Shown piece by piece: positions 17,306 through 25,206 of a DNA stretch of 64,000 nucleotides. How positions within the stretch are numbered: position 1 is the stretch's first letter; each line of letters opens with the position of its first letter. This DNA is from Lentzea californiensis. GTDB taxonomy: Bacteria; Actinomycetota; Actinomycetes; Mycobacteriales; Pseudonocardiaceae. The stretch is from NCBI RefSeq assembly GCF_024648825.1, contig NZ_JANBBE010000018.1:1-64000 (forward strand). Direction: 5' to 3'. Below the pieces are notes generated by a model that ran no database searches, was not told the DNA's origin, and saw only the letters and a list, made by a program, of their open reading frames with translations. The translations under genes and the position numbers were made by a program.

Positions 17306-17650
17306 ATGGCCGACCGCGTTTTGCGTGGAAGCCGGCTCGGAGCAGTCAGCTACGAGACCGACCGCAACCACGATCTCGCTCCGCGCCGGGCAGCGCGGTA
17401 CGCCTGCCCGAAGGGACACGACTTCGAGGTCCCGTTCTCCGACGACGCCGAGTTGCCGCCGACCTGGGAATGCCGTCTCCACGGCACCGAGTCGAAGATC
17501 ATCGACGGGGTCGAGCCGGAGATCAAGAAGGTCAAGCCGCCGCGCACGCACTGGGACATGCTCCTGGAGCGCCGGTCGATCCCCGAGCTCGAAGAGCTGC
17601 TCGATGAGCGCCTCGAAGAGCTTCGCGGACGCCGTACCCGCACGGCCTGA
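17306..17650 (+). CDS. rbpA: RNA polymerase-binding protein RbpA
   Basis: 114 residues, normal length. RbpA binds the sigma factor and the beta subunit and stabilises the open complex; it is specific to actinobacteria. Order of regions: disordered N-terminal tail with GSRLGAVSYETDR, a zinc-type core with YACPKGHDFEVPF and WECRLHG, the basic linker IKKVKPPRTHWDMLLERRS, and the C-terminal sigma-interaction helix ELEELLDERLEELR. The ATG at 17306 follows a ribosome site GAAAGGA. A strong bidirectional terminator lies after the stop. Confidence 0.95.
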   Translation: MADRVLRGSRLGAVSYETDRNHDLAPRRAARYACPKGHDFEVPFSDDAELPPTWECRLHGTESKIIDGVEPEIKKVKPPRTHWDMLLERRSIPELEELLDERLEELRGRRTRTA

Positions 17651-17662
17651 TCCACACCAGAC

Positions 17663-17703
17663 GCAAAAAGCCGCCCCGGTCTCCCGCCGGGGCGGCTTTT
17701 TGC
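17663..17703. terminator. Bidirectional rho-independent terminator after rbpA
   Basis: GCAAAAAGCCGCCCCGG pairs with CCGGGGCGGCTTTTTGC around a seven-base loop. The A run on one side and the T run on the other let it end both rbpA and the convergent TVP38 gene. Confidence 0.9.
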
Positions 17704-17720
17704 GCACGTCGTAAGGGCGT

Positions 17721-18362
17721 CTAGGAGGCCCGCAGGGCTCCTGTGATCAAGTTCCGGCCCCACCACACGCCCACGGCCGCCAGCACGGCCCAGATCGACA
17801 ACGCGACGATCGAGCGCGGTGAGCCGAGATCGCTCAGGGCGTCGCCCAGCACCGCGGCGAGGATCGTCGATGGCACCAGCCCGAGCGCCGTGCCGAGCGC
17901 GAAGTCCCTGCCTCGCACCGACGTCACTCCCGCGCCGTAGTTCGCCAGGGCGAACGGCAGGATCGGCAACAATCTGATCACGAGCGTCGCCTCGACTCCC
18001 CGGCGCTCGAAGACCCGTTCGAGCACGGCCAGCCGTTCCCCGAGCCGGCGTTCGACCGCGTCGCGGCCGAGCCCGCGGGAGACCGTGAACGCGATCATCG
18101 CGCCGGCCGTGAACCCCGCGATGGCGAGCGCGCTCCCCCACCCCACGCCGAACAGCAGCCCGGCCGCCGTGGCCAGGACCGGTTTCGGGAAGAACACCGC
18201 TGTGCCGAGCGCGCACACCGCCACGAACGCGAACGGTGCCGCGGTGCCGGCACGGCCGACCAGGGCGCGGAGCTCCGCGCCGTCGGGCAGGTCCACGAGC
18301 TGGGCCGTGACCGCCAGCGCGACGACGAGCAGCACCAACACCACCAGGCCCGCACGTCGCAT
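17721..18362 (-). CDS. TVP38/TMEM64 (DedA-like) membrane protein
   Basis: 213 residues from the ATG at 18362, with about six hydrophobic segments. The VTT/SNARE-associated domain shows in FFPKPVLATAAGLLFGVGWG, given here as FFPKPVLATAAG and LFGVGWGSAL, the re-entrant LLPILPFALANYGAGVT, and GTALGLVPSTILAAVLGDAL. Family members are proposed lipid scramblases or undecaprenyl-phosphate handling proteins. It is divergent from an aldo/keto reductase gene 30 bases away. Confidence 0.88.
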   Translation of the reverse strand: MRRAGLVVLVLLVVALAVTAQLVDLPDGAELRALVGRAGTAAPFAFVAVCALGTAVFFPKPVLATAAGLLFGVGWGSALAIAGFTAGAMIAFTVSRGLGRDAVERRLGERLAVLERVFERRGVEATLVIRLLPILPFALANYGAGVTSVRGRDFALGTALGLVPSTILAAVLGDALSDLGSPRSIVALSIWAVLAAVGVWWGRNLITGALRAS

Positions 18363-18392
18363 CAGACCAACGTACCCGGCAAGCTGGAGCGC

Positions 18393-19217
18393 ATGACCGT
18401 GCTGCTCCCCTCCGGCGAGACCGTCCCCGCGCTCGGCATGGGCACCTGGATGATGGCCGAGGACCCCGGCCGGCGCTCCGCTGAGATCGCCGCGCTGCGC
18501 ACTGGCCTCGACCTCGGCCTGACCTTGATCGACACGGCCGAGATGTACGGCTCCGGCGCGTCCGAGACGCTCGTGGGCGAGGCCGTCGCGGGCCGCCGTG
18601 ACGAAGTGTTCCTGGTGTCGAAGGTGCTGCCGTCCAACGCGTCCGCCGCCGCGACCGTGCGCGCGTGCGAGGCGTCGCTGCGCCGGCTGGGCACCGACCG
18701 GCTCGACCTGTACCTGCTGCACTGGCGTGGCGGCGTGCCGCTCGCCGAGACCCTGGACGGGTTCGCGGCGCTGCAGGCCGCGGGCAAGATCCGGCACTGG
18801 GGCGTCAGCAACCTCGATCTGGACGACATGCGCGAGCTCACGGCGCTGCCGGGTCACTGCCAGACCAACCAGATCCTCTACAACCTCACCCGCCGCGGCC
18901 CCGAGCACGACCTGCTGCCGTGGCACGCCTCCACCGGCATACCGGTCATGGCCTACTCCCCCGTCGAGCAGGGCAGGCTGCTGAACTCCCCCGCGCTGGC
19001 CTCGGTCGCGGCACGGCACGACGCCACCCCCGCCCAGGTCGCGCTCGCCTGGGTGCTGCGGCTGCCGCACGTCAACGCGATCCCCAAGGCGGGCTCGCCG
19101 GACCACGTCCGGGAGAACGCTCGGGCGCTGGAACTCCGTCTGTCCCCTGAGGACCTCGCCGACCTCGACAGCGCCTTCCCTGCCCCGGAAGGTCCTTCAC
19201 CGCTCGCGATGCTGTGA
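18393..19217 (+). CDS. Aldo/keto reductase
   Basis: 274 residues, TIM barrel using NADPH. Catalytic tetrad residues are visible as Asp and Tyr in IDTAEMYGSG, Lys in LVSKVLP and His in LYLLHW. The cofactor-end motif NAIPKAG is present. It resembles the 2,5-diketo-gluconate reductase-like bacterial group; substrate unknown. The following SMI1-like gene begins 16 bases after its stop. Confidence 0.9.
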   Translation: MTVLLPSGETVPALGMGTWMMAEDPGRRSAEIAALRTGLDLGLTLIDTAEMYGSGASETLVGEAVAGRRDEVFLVSKVLPSNASAAATVRACEASLRRLGTDRLDLYLLHWRGGVPLAETLDGFAALQAAGKIRHWGVSNLDLDDMRELTALPGHCQTNQILYNLTRRGPEHDLLPWHASTGIPVMAYSPVEQGRLLNSPALASVAARHDATPAQVALAWVLRLPHVNAIPKAGSPDHVRENARALELRLSPEDLADLDSAFPAPEGPSPLAML

Positions 19218-19233
19218 GAGTGGAGAGCAACAC

Positions 19234-19679
19234 GTGGAGGTCGAGGACATCTGGGCTCGATTGGTGGAGCGGCTCGCACGGACGCCCCTGTGCTGCACGC
19301 CGCGTTGCTGCCACCGTCCAGCACGCGGGTACCTGGGCTGCCACCGGACCTGGCTGCCTGGTGGCAGGTGTTCGGCGGGGTCGACCGCGCGGCTCTCGGC
19401 GACGACAGCCCGCTCCTTCCCCTGTACTGGCATCCGCTGGACGTCGAGACCGCACTGCGCAGCCACGACACGGGAAGGGTTCCGATCGCGGCGGACTGCT
19501 ACGAAGAGGACGAGCTGCTGTTCGTGGACCTGCACGACGGGCACGTCTTCAGCGACGACGCAGCTGAGTGGCCGAGCGTCACGGCGATGCTCGACCACGT
19601 CCTGCGGATCTTCGAGCACGGCAACGATCCCGCGTACCGGCTGCTGCGCTACACCGACGGCCACATCAACTGGGAATGA
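19234..19679 (+). pseudogene. SMI1/KNR4-family protein with an apparent frameshift
   Basis: A GTG at 19234 with the ribosome site GGAGAG seven bases upstream starts VEVEDIWARLVERLART, a typical SMI1/KNR4 N-terminus. That frame then runs into Cys-rich nonsense, while the continuation VLHAALLPPSS...LPPDLAAWWQVFGGVD is read from 19290 in another frame with no ribosome site of its own. Adding one base near 19280-19290 would join them. The C-terminal part ends normally with YTDGHINWE. Such proteins are often immunity partners of polymorphic toxins. A sequencing error or a true inactivating mutation are both possible. Confidence 0.55.
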
Positions 19680-19760
19680 GACGCGCGTCCCACTCTCACC
19701 CCGGGCTCACGGCCCGCTCGGTAGCGTGACTCCCCGGTCTCATCAACCGGACACGAGGAA

Positions 19761-19817
19761 GCGAGGTGAGCGACACATGCCAGGCGACAGCAGCCCGCGT
19801 GGGTCATCTCACCTCGC
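19761..19817 (+). other. Stem in the leader of the mgtC-like gene
   Basis: GCGAGGTGAG at 19761-19770 pairs with CTCACCTCGC at 19808-19817 across a 37-base loop, and ends 54 bases before the start of the MgtC-family gene. mgtC leaders are often regulatory, but the conserved core of the Mg2+ M-box riboswitch is not present here. Confidence 0.4.
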
Positions 19818-19871
19818 ACGCTCCAGTTCTGGCGTGTGACGCACACCCCTGCTCACAAGGGGAGTCACACG

Positions 19872-20297
19872 ATGCACGTCTTCGACATGACACTGCGCAT
19901 CGCCGAGAGCATGGGCCTCGGCGCGCTGATCGGTTTCGAGCGGCAGTACCGCTCTCGCATGGCAGGCCTGCGGACCAACGCCCTCGTGGCCGTGGGCGCC
20001 GCGCTGTTCGTCCTGCTGTCCGCACAGGGCTTCGACGGCCAGGGCGACCCCACGCGCGTCGCCGCACAGGTGGTGTCCGGCATCGGGTTCCTCGGCGCGG
20101 GGGTGATCCTGCGCGACGGGCTGTCGGTGCGCGGCCTGAACACCGCGGCCACGCTGTGGTGCGCGGCCGCGGTGGGCTCACTCGCCGGAGCCGGCCTGCA
20201 CGTCGTGGCGGCGGCCGGCACGGTGGCGATCATCGCGGTCAACGTCGGCCTGCGGGAACTGGGCCGGGCCGTAGACCGCAAGGACGACGACGTCTAA
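19872..20297 (+). CDS. MgtC/SapB-family membrane protein
   Basis: 141 residues from the ATG at 19872, preceded by AAGGGGAG; the frame is open upstream to 19836. The family core is intact: MGLGALIGFERQYRSRMAGLRTNALVAVGAALF (seen as IGFERQYRSRMAGLRTN), VVSGIGFLGAGVI and GLNTAATLWCAAAVG, with four or five membrane segments. The C-terminal soluble domain of the pathogen virulence proteins is absent, so it is the short form. Its stop overlaps by four bases with the stop of the convergent DUF1540 gene. Confidence 0.88.
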   Translation: MHVFDMTLRIAESMGLGALIGFERQYRSRMAGLRTNALVAVGAALFVLLSAQGFDGQGDPTRVAAQVVSGIGFLGAGVILRDGLSVRGLNTAATLWCAAAVGSLAGAGLHVVAAAGTVAIIAVNVGLRELGRAVDRKDDDV

Positions 20298-20602
20298 CGC
20301 GGCTGGTACGTCAGGCAGTTCGCGTGGTGGTCGCCTTCGCCCTGGCCGACTCGCACGCTCTGCGCCGTGCATTCCAGCGAGGCGTTGTGCACGCAGTCGG
20401 CGCGGGAACAGGCGCCTACCTGCGCGACGACCTTGTCCAGGCCGCCCTTCGTGCCCAACGGGATGAAGGTGCCGCAGTCGGCAGCCCCGTTGTCACCGCG
20501 CACGGTGATCGCGAACGCGTGGCATCCGTCGTGGTTGTAAGAGCAGTCGTGCACGGTGCAATCGTGGACTGCGGGCATCGCCGGGTTCTCGAGGGTGGTC
20601 AT
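20294..20602 (-). CDS. DUF1540-family cysteine-rich protein
   Basis: 102 residues, ATG at 20602. Two cysteine-rich units are visible: HDCTVHDCSYNHDGCHA and CSRADCVHNASLECTAQ, giving repeated CxxxxCxxxxxxC spacing, plus single Cys residues in ADCGTF and ANCLTY. DUF1540 domains are thought to bind metal; the role is unknown. An IdeR/DtxR-like box lies about 80-100 bases upstream of the start, which suggests control by iron. Confidence 0.85.
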   Translation of the reverse strand: MTTLENPAMPAVHDCTVHDCSYNHDGCHAFAITVRGDNGAADCGTFIPLGTKGGLDKVVAQVGACSRADCVHNASLECTAQSVRVGQGEGDHHANCLTYQPR

Positions 20603-20681
20603 GTCCGCTCCTGCCGTGGTGGGAAAGGTTCGGTAATCGCGACGATGCCACCACCGCAGGAGCCCCGCAATTCGAGAGGAA

Positions 20682-20701
20682 TTAGGCGAGCCTATCCTCA
20701 A
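20682..20701. promoter_or_regulatory. IdeR/DmdR-like iron box candidate
   Basis: TTAGGCGAGCCTATCCTCAA resembles the actinobacterial iron box TTAGGTTAGGCTAACCTAA, with the dyad AGGC-GA-GCCT at its centre. It lies in the gap between the ABC transporter ATPase gene and the DUF1540 gene, in promoter position for the latter. Confidence 0.5.
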
Positions 20702-20709
20702 GAATCATT

Positions 20710-21477
20710 TCAGCCGTGGTCGAGAACGCGCCGCAGGAACCGCCGGGTGCGTTCTTCCCGCGGGTCGGCGATGACCTGACCAGGCGGTCCGTGCTCGACG
20801 ATCACCCCGCCGTCCAGGAACAGCACCTGGTCGGCGACCCGCTCGGCGAACCGGATCTCATGCGTGACGATGACCGTGGTCCACCCTTCCGTGGCGAGAT
20901 CTTTGATCACCGCGAGCACCTCGCCCACCAGTTCCGGATCGAGTGCCGAAGTGGGTTCGTCGAACAGCACGACACGAGGTTTCAAAGCCAGCGCACGGGC
21001 AATGCCCACACGTTGTTGCTGGCCGCCGGAAAGCTGGTACGGGTACGAATCAGCTTTGTCCGCGAGGCCCACCTGGTCCAGCAACCCCCGAGCCTCCCCC
21101 ACCACCTCCTCCAGCGGCCGCTTCTGGGCGACGACCGGCCCCTCGGTCAGGTTCTGCAGGACCGTGCGGTGCGGGAAGAGGTTGTGCGACTGGAAGACCA
21201 TGCCGCTGCGCGACCGCAGGCGTGCGGCCGCCGCCCGGCCCGCCTTGCCCGGTGGCAGGGCGGAGAAGTCGACCGACACGTCGTCGATGCGGACCACACC
21301 GCGATCGGGCGTGTCCAGGGCGTTGAGCGAGCGCAGCAGGGTGGTCTTGCCGGAGCCGGACGGGCCCAGCAGGACGGTCGAGGTGCCGCGCGAAGTGGTG
21401 AAGCCGATGCCGCGCAGGACGTCCAGGTCGCCGAAGGACTTGTGCAGCCCGGAGACCTCGATGCGGATGTCGTTCAT
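20710..21477 (-). CDS. Polar amino-acid ABC transporter, ATP-binding protein
   Basis: 255 residues, ATG 21477, overlapping the stop of the fused permease gene by four bases (ATGA). Walker A is GPSGSGKTT, the Q-loop is GMVFQSHNLFPH, the signature is LSGGQQQR, Walker B is VVLFDEPTSALD and the H-loop is VTHE. The HNLFPH form and overall layout are those of the GlnQ/HisP amino-acid group. It powers uptake with the upstream binding-protein/permease fusion. Confidence 0.93.
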   Translation of the reverse strand: MNDIRIEVSGLHKSFGDLDVLRGIGFTTSRGTSTVLLGPSGSGKTTLLRSLNALDTPDRGVVRIDDVSVDFSALPPGKAGRAAAARLRSRSGMVFQSHNLFPHRTVLQNLTEGPVVAQKRPLEEVVGEARGLLDQVGLADKADSYPYQLSGGQQQRVGIARALALKPRVVLFDEPTSALDPELVGEVLAVIKDLATEGWTTVIVTHEIRFAERVADQVLFLDGGVIVEHGPPGQVIADPREERTRRFLRRVLDHG

Positions 21478-22943
21478 GCGATCACGTACCTGTTCAGCCT
21501 GGTCTCCAGTCGTTTCTGCGCGGCGGACAAGGCCACGCAGATCACCCAGTAGTAGAGCCCCGCGAACGAGTACAGGGCGAGGAACTCGTTGCTCTCGGCC
21601 GCGGCCAGCTGCGACTCGCGGAAGAGTTCGGTCAGCAGCACGACCGAGCCCAGTGACGTGTCCTTCAGCAGCGACAGCAGCGTGTTGGACAGCGGCGGCA
21701 CGGCGGTGCGGGCGGCCTGGGGCAGCACGATGCGGCGCAACGTCTGGGCGTAGCCGAAGCCGATGGTGGACGCCGCCTCGAACTGGCCGCGCGGCACGGA
21801 CAGGATCGCCGAGCGGATCACCTCGGCCGCGTAACCGGCGACGTTCAGCGAGAACGCGATGACGGCGGCGGTGAAGGGCGGGAACTTCAGGCCTATCTGC
21901 GGAAGGCCGTAGAAGACGATGAACAGCTGCAGCAGCAGCGGGGTGCCGCGGATGACCGAGATGAACGCCCGTGCGAGGCCCGACAGCACCCGGTACGGCG
22001 AGATCCGGGCCAGCGCCACCAGCAACGCGAGCGCGAGTCCGATGGCGAACGACAGCGCGGTGAGCGGGACGGTGACCTTGACCAGGCCCACGAACATGGG
22101 CCACGCCGTCGAGCGCAGGACGTCCCACGTGCTGCGCGGGCCACGTCCCTCGGACAGGTCCGCCGAGCCGCCGTCCTGCACGGACACGTCGGCCTTGAAG
22201 TACTTCTGGGAGATGCCGCGCAACGTGCCGTCTGCCTTCAGCGCGTCGATCGCCTGGTTCGCCTGCGACAGCAACGCGGCGTCGGCCTGGCGCAGCGCCA
22301 GCACCTGTTCGCTGCCCGCCTGGCCGGCGTCACCCGCGATCTCGACGTCCTTCGAGCCGGTGGTGGCGAGGTAGTCCAGGACGGCGATGTTGTCGTTGAC
22401 GATGGCGTCGACACGGCCCTGCTGCAGCAGGGCGGCGGCCTGGGCGAACCCTTCGACGGCCTCGACCTTCGCGCCGGCCTCACGGGCGACCTTCGCCCAG
22501 TTGCTGGTGCTGGACTGGGCGGTGGTCTTGCCGCTGAGGTCCGCGACGGACTTGATCCGGTCGTCGCCGGTGCGCCGGACGATCACGCCGCGCGAGTAGG
22601 TGTAGGTGCTCGACAGGCCGTACTTCGCGGCGCGTTCGGGGTTGCGCGACACCTGGTTCGCGACGAGGTCGACCCGCTGGGCGTCGAGGGCGGGGAAGAT
22701 CGCGTCCCACTGCGTCTCGACGAACTCCAGCCGCCAGCCCGCTTTCGCGCCGATCGCCTTGACGACCTCGATGTCGTAGCCGGTGAGTTCCTGGGTCCGG
22801 GGGTCGTGGAACGAGAACGGCGGGTAGGTGCCCTCCGTGCCGACGCGGACCAGCGGTGGCTGCTCTTGTTGCGCGTACGCCGGTGCGGGGACGACGATCA
22901 CCAGCAGCAGGAGCAGCACCGCGCTCCTGAACACTTGTCGCAT
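21474..22943 (-). CDS. Amino-acid ABC transporter substrate-binding protein / permease fusion
   Basis: 489 residues, ATG 22943. A signal peptide (residues 1-24, ending APAYAQ) leads into an SBP_bac_3 domain (about 30-265) with RVGTEGTYPPFSF and LTGYDIEVVKAIG. A permease domain of about 220 residues follows, with WDVLRSTAWPMFVGLVKVT, PLLLQLFIVFYGLPQ and the EAA loop FEAASTIGFGYAQTLRRIVLPQA. Such fusions anchor the binding domain to the membrane next to the pore, as in lactococcal GlnP. The ATPase gene overlaps its stop. Substrate is probably a polar amino acid. Confidence 0.92.
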   Translation of the reverse strand: MRQVFRSAVLLLLLVIVVPAPAYAQQEQPPLVRVGTEGTYPPFSFHDPRTQELTGYDIEVVKAIGAKAGWRLEFVETQWDAIFPALDAQRVDLVANQVSRNPERAAKYGLSSTYTYSRGVIVRRTGDDRIKSVADLSGKTTAQSSTSNWAKVAREAGAKVEAVEGFAQAAALLQQGRVDAIVNDNIAVLDYLATTGSKDVEIAGDAGQAGSEQVLALRQADAALLSQANQAIDALKADGTLRGISQKYFKADVSVQDGGSADLSEGRGPRSTWDVLRSTAWPMFVGLVKVTVPLTALSFAIGLALALLVALARISPYRVLSGLARAFISVIRGTPLLLQLFIVFYGLPQIGLKFPPFTAAVIAFSLNVAGYAAEVIRSAILSVPRGQFEAASTIGFGYAQTLRRIVLPQAARTAVPPLSNTLLSLLKDTSLGSVVLLTELFRESQLAAAESNEFLALYSFAGLYYWVICVALSAAQKRLETRLNRYVIA

Positions 22944-23010
22944 CCGGGCAGGGTAGAGCGAACCGGGCGGGCGATGCTGAAGATCCACTATGCGGGACGG
23001 GGTGTGCGGC

Positions 23011-23790
23011 ATGACCACGGTGATCACTGCGGACGGGCAGCCGGTGTCCTACGTGGACCACGGCGGCCACGGCCCGGTGGTCGTGCTGCTGCACAGCTTC
23101 CTGATGGACGCGTCGATGTGGGCGCCGCAGGTCGAGGAGCTCGGTGACCGGTACCGGCTGGTCGCGATCGACGAGCGCGGCCACGGCGCCACGCCCGCGA
23201 CCGCGCCGTTCGACCACTGGGACGTCGCCCGCGACGCGCTCGCCGTGCTCGACTCGCTGGAGATCGGCGGTGCTGCTGTCGCCGGCACCAGCCAGGGCGG
23301 GTTCGTGGCGTTGCGGATGGCGTTGCTGGCACCGGAACGGGTGACGGCGCTCGTGCTGCTCGGCACGTCCGGCGAGACCGAGGACCAGCAGATCTCCGAC
23401 GCCTACCAGCAGCTCGCCGAGGTCTGGATCGCGCAGGGCCCGGAGACGGTGACCGAGGCCGTCGCGAAGATCTGCCTGGGCGACTTCGACCCGTCCGAGT
23501 GGACGCCGAAGTGGAGCGAGGTCGAGCCCGGGCGGCTGCGGCTGATCATGAACGCCCTGGTCGGCCGCGAAGGCGTGCTGGACCGGATCACCGAGGTCGA
23601 CGTGCCCGCGCTGGTGCTGCACGGCACCGCCGACCTCGCCTACCCCGTGGCGAAGGCCGAGGCGCTCGTCGCGGCGCTGCCCAAGGCCGAGCCGCTCGTG
23701 CTCGTCGAAGGTGGCGCGCACTTCCTGAGCCTCACGCACGCCGCGGACGTCAACCCGCACGTGGAACGGTTCCTCAGCGCGAACCTCTGA
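23011..23790 (+). CDS. Alpha/beta hydrolase
   Basis: 259 residues from the ATG at 23011 (an upstream in-frame ATG at 22990 is less likely). Landmarks are VVLLHSFLMDASMW, LVAIDERGHGATP, the nucleophile elbow AGTSQGGF (Ser), the acid in LVLHGTADLAYP and the His in VEGGAHFLSLTHA. The 3-oxoadipate enol-lactonase-like pattern is common to many esterases and the substrate is unknown. It converges on the methyltransferase gene with a 17-base overlap. Confidence 0.88.
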   Translation: MTTVITADGQPVSYVDHGGHGPVVVLLHSFLMDASMWAPQVEELGDRYRLVAIDERGHGATPATAPFDHWDVARDALAVLDSLEIGGAAVAGTSQGGFVALRMALLAPERVTALVLLGTSGETEDQQISDAYQQLAEVWIAQGPETVTEAVAKICLGDFDPSEWTPKWSEVEPGRLRLIMNALVGREGVLDRITEVDVPALVLHGTADLAYPVAKAEALVAALPKAEPLVLVEGGAHFLSLTHAADVNPHVERFLSANL

Positions 23791-24526
23791 CGGCCCAGAC
23801 CTTCGCGGTCAGCTCGATCGGACCCTGCGCCGGTAGGCGGGAGCGGAGCAGTTCGCGGATGGCGTCGCGCTGCTCCGGTCGCAGCTTCGCGAGGTAGGCG
23901 GGCGCGGCGCCCGTGCCACCCAGGAACGGTTCCCAGAAGTCGGCGAAGTCGCGGAAGACCGTGGGCACGACGATGCCCGTCACCTCGACGTCGCGCAGGC
24001 CGGCGCCGGTCCACAAGTCGCGCAAGGGCTCGGCGCCGCTCACGTCGCTCGAGCGCAGTCCCTCGTCGAGCGCGGCCGCGGCGGGGTCGACGTCCATCGC
24101 GGCGTCCCAGAACAGCCGCATCATCTGCATGCCGCTCGCGTAGTCCCACAGGTACGAACCGACGCACGGGGCCACACGGGCGAACTCTCCCACCGCCTGG
24201 GCGGCGTCGGGCACGAACGTGAGCACGAGCCCGCTGACCACGACGTCGGCGGTGCGTTCGCCCAGATCACTGGCATCGCCGACGGCGAACCCGGCATCGG
24301 GGACGCGGTCCCGGGCGCGTTCCAGAAAGCCCTCCGACGGGTCGACGCCGGTGACCGCGGCCGGACGGGCGTGCGCCAGCACGGCCTCGGTCAGCACGCC
24401 CGTGCCGCAGCCGACGTCGAGCCACGTCCGGCCGGGTGGCACGTCCAGCCAGCGCAGGAACTCCACCGCGACCAACTGGCTCCACCGGCCGATGTACCGC
24501 TCGTACGCGTCACCCAGATCCCACAC
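23774..24526 (-). CDS. SAM-dependent methyltransferase, class I
   Basis: 250 residues, GTG at 24526. Motif I is WLDVGCGTGVLT, the acidic end of strand 2 is VTGVDPSEGFL, and later strand motifs are FAVGDASDLG and VVSGLVLTFVPD. It belongs to the UbiE/Methyltransf_11-like group; the methyl acceptor is unknown. It is divergent from the Fno-like gene, across a region with a 22-bp dyad. Confidence 0.88.
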   Translation of the reverse strand: MWDLGDAYERYIGRWSQLVAVEFLRWLDVPPGRTWLDVGCGTGVLTEAVLAHARPAAVTGVDPSEGFLERARDRVPDAGFAVGDASDLGERTADVVVSGLVLTFVPDAAQAVGEFARVAPCVGSYLWDYASGMQMMRLFWDAAMDVDPAAAALDEGLRSSDVSGAEPLRDLWTGAGLRDVEVTGIVVPTVFRDFADFWEPFLGGTGAAPAYLAKLRPEQRDAIRELLRSRLPAQGPIELTAKVWAVRGSR

Positions 24527-24584
24527 GCGTCGAACGTAGCCCAGCCGGAAGCCCCGCGGAATAAACGGGGGCTGGTCCGGTTAA

Positions 24585-24606
24585 GCTAGGTGATACATCA
24601 ACTAGC
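24585..24606. promoter_or_regulatory. 22-bp dyad upstream of the Fno-LLM operon
   Basis: GCTAG-G-TGAT-AC-ATCA-A-CTAGC is symmetric except for one pair. It lies 16 bases before the GTG at 24622 and about 60 bases from the divergent methyltransferase start. The shape fits a MarR- or HxlR-type operator. No such regulator is encoded next to it. Confidence 0.5.
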
Positions 24607-24621
24607 GAGGTCGGGTGTGCT

Positions 24622-25206
24622 GTGAAGATCGCTGTTCTCGGTGCGGGCCACGTCGGTCCCGTCCTCGCGCGGCTGGCCCTGGCGGCGGGCTACGAGGTGG
24701 GCATCGCGGGGTCGGGTGACCCGGCGCGAATCGAGATGATCACCGAGTTCCTCGCCCCCGGCGCCGTCGCGCTGCCGGCCGCCGACGCGGTCGCGAACGC
24801 GGACCTCGTCGTGCTGGCCATCCCGTGGCACCGGTTTCCCGCGCTCGAACCGGGGATGTTCGCGGGCAAGGTCGTCGTCGACTCGATGAACCACTGGCCG
24901 CCCGCCGAGGCTCCCCTGGGCACGAGCGAGGAGGTCGCGCGCCGGCTGGCGGGCGCCGACGTCGTGAAAACCCTCAACCACGTCGCCTACCAGGACATGG
25001 AACCCGCCGGTGGCCGTGCCGTCGGCGTCGCCGGTGACTCGCCGGACGCCGTGCGAGCCGTCGCGGAGTTCTTGGAGCGCATCGGGTTCGACCCGGTGCC
25101 GGTGGGGTCCCTGGCCGCGGGACGGCTGCTGGAGCCCGGCAGCCCGCTGTTCGGCGTCGCGGCCCGCAGGCAGGAATTCGAGAACCTCGTCAAGGAGCAG
25201 TCATGA
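24622..25206 (+). CDS. NADP-dependent F420 reductase-like protein
   Basis: 194 residues, GTG at 24622. The N-terminal Rossmann motif is VLGAGHVGPVLA, followed by the region of NADP selectivity VGIAGSGDPAR. The substrate-domain half has LAIPWHRFPAL, VVDSMNHWPP and KTLNHVAY, as in Fno-like (F420:NADP+ oxidoreductase) proteins. It overlaps the LLM-class flavin monooxygenase gene by four bases (ATGA). Together they suggest supply and use of reduced F420 or flavin; this is inferred. Confidence 0.85.
   Translation: MKIAVLGAGHVGPVLARLALAAGYEVGIAGSGDPARIEMITEFLAPGAVALPAADAVANADLVVLAIPWHRFPALEPGMFAGKVVVDSMNHWPPAEAPLGTSEEVARRLAGADVVKTLNHVAYQDMEPAGGRAVGVAGDSPDAVRAVAEFLERIGFDPVPVGSLAAGRLLEPGSPLFGVAARRQEFENLVKEQS

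Noticed and set aside
19680..19871. Mg2+ M-box riboswitch upstream of the mgtC-like gene
   Set aside because: The conserved M-box core elements are not found; only a simple stem is present.
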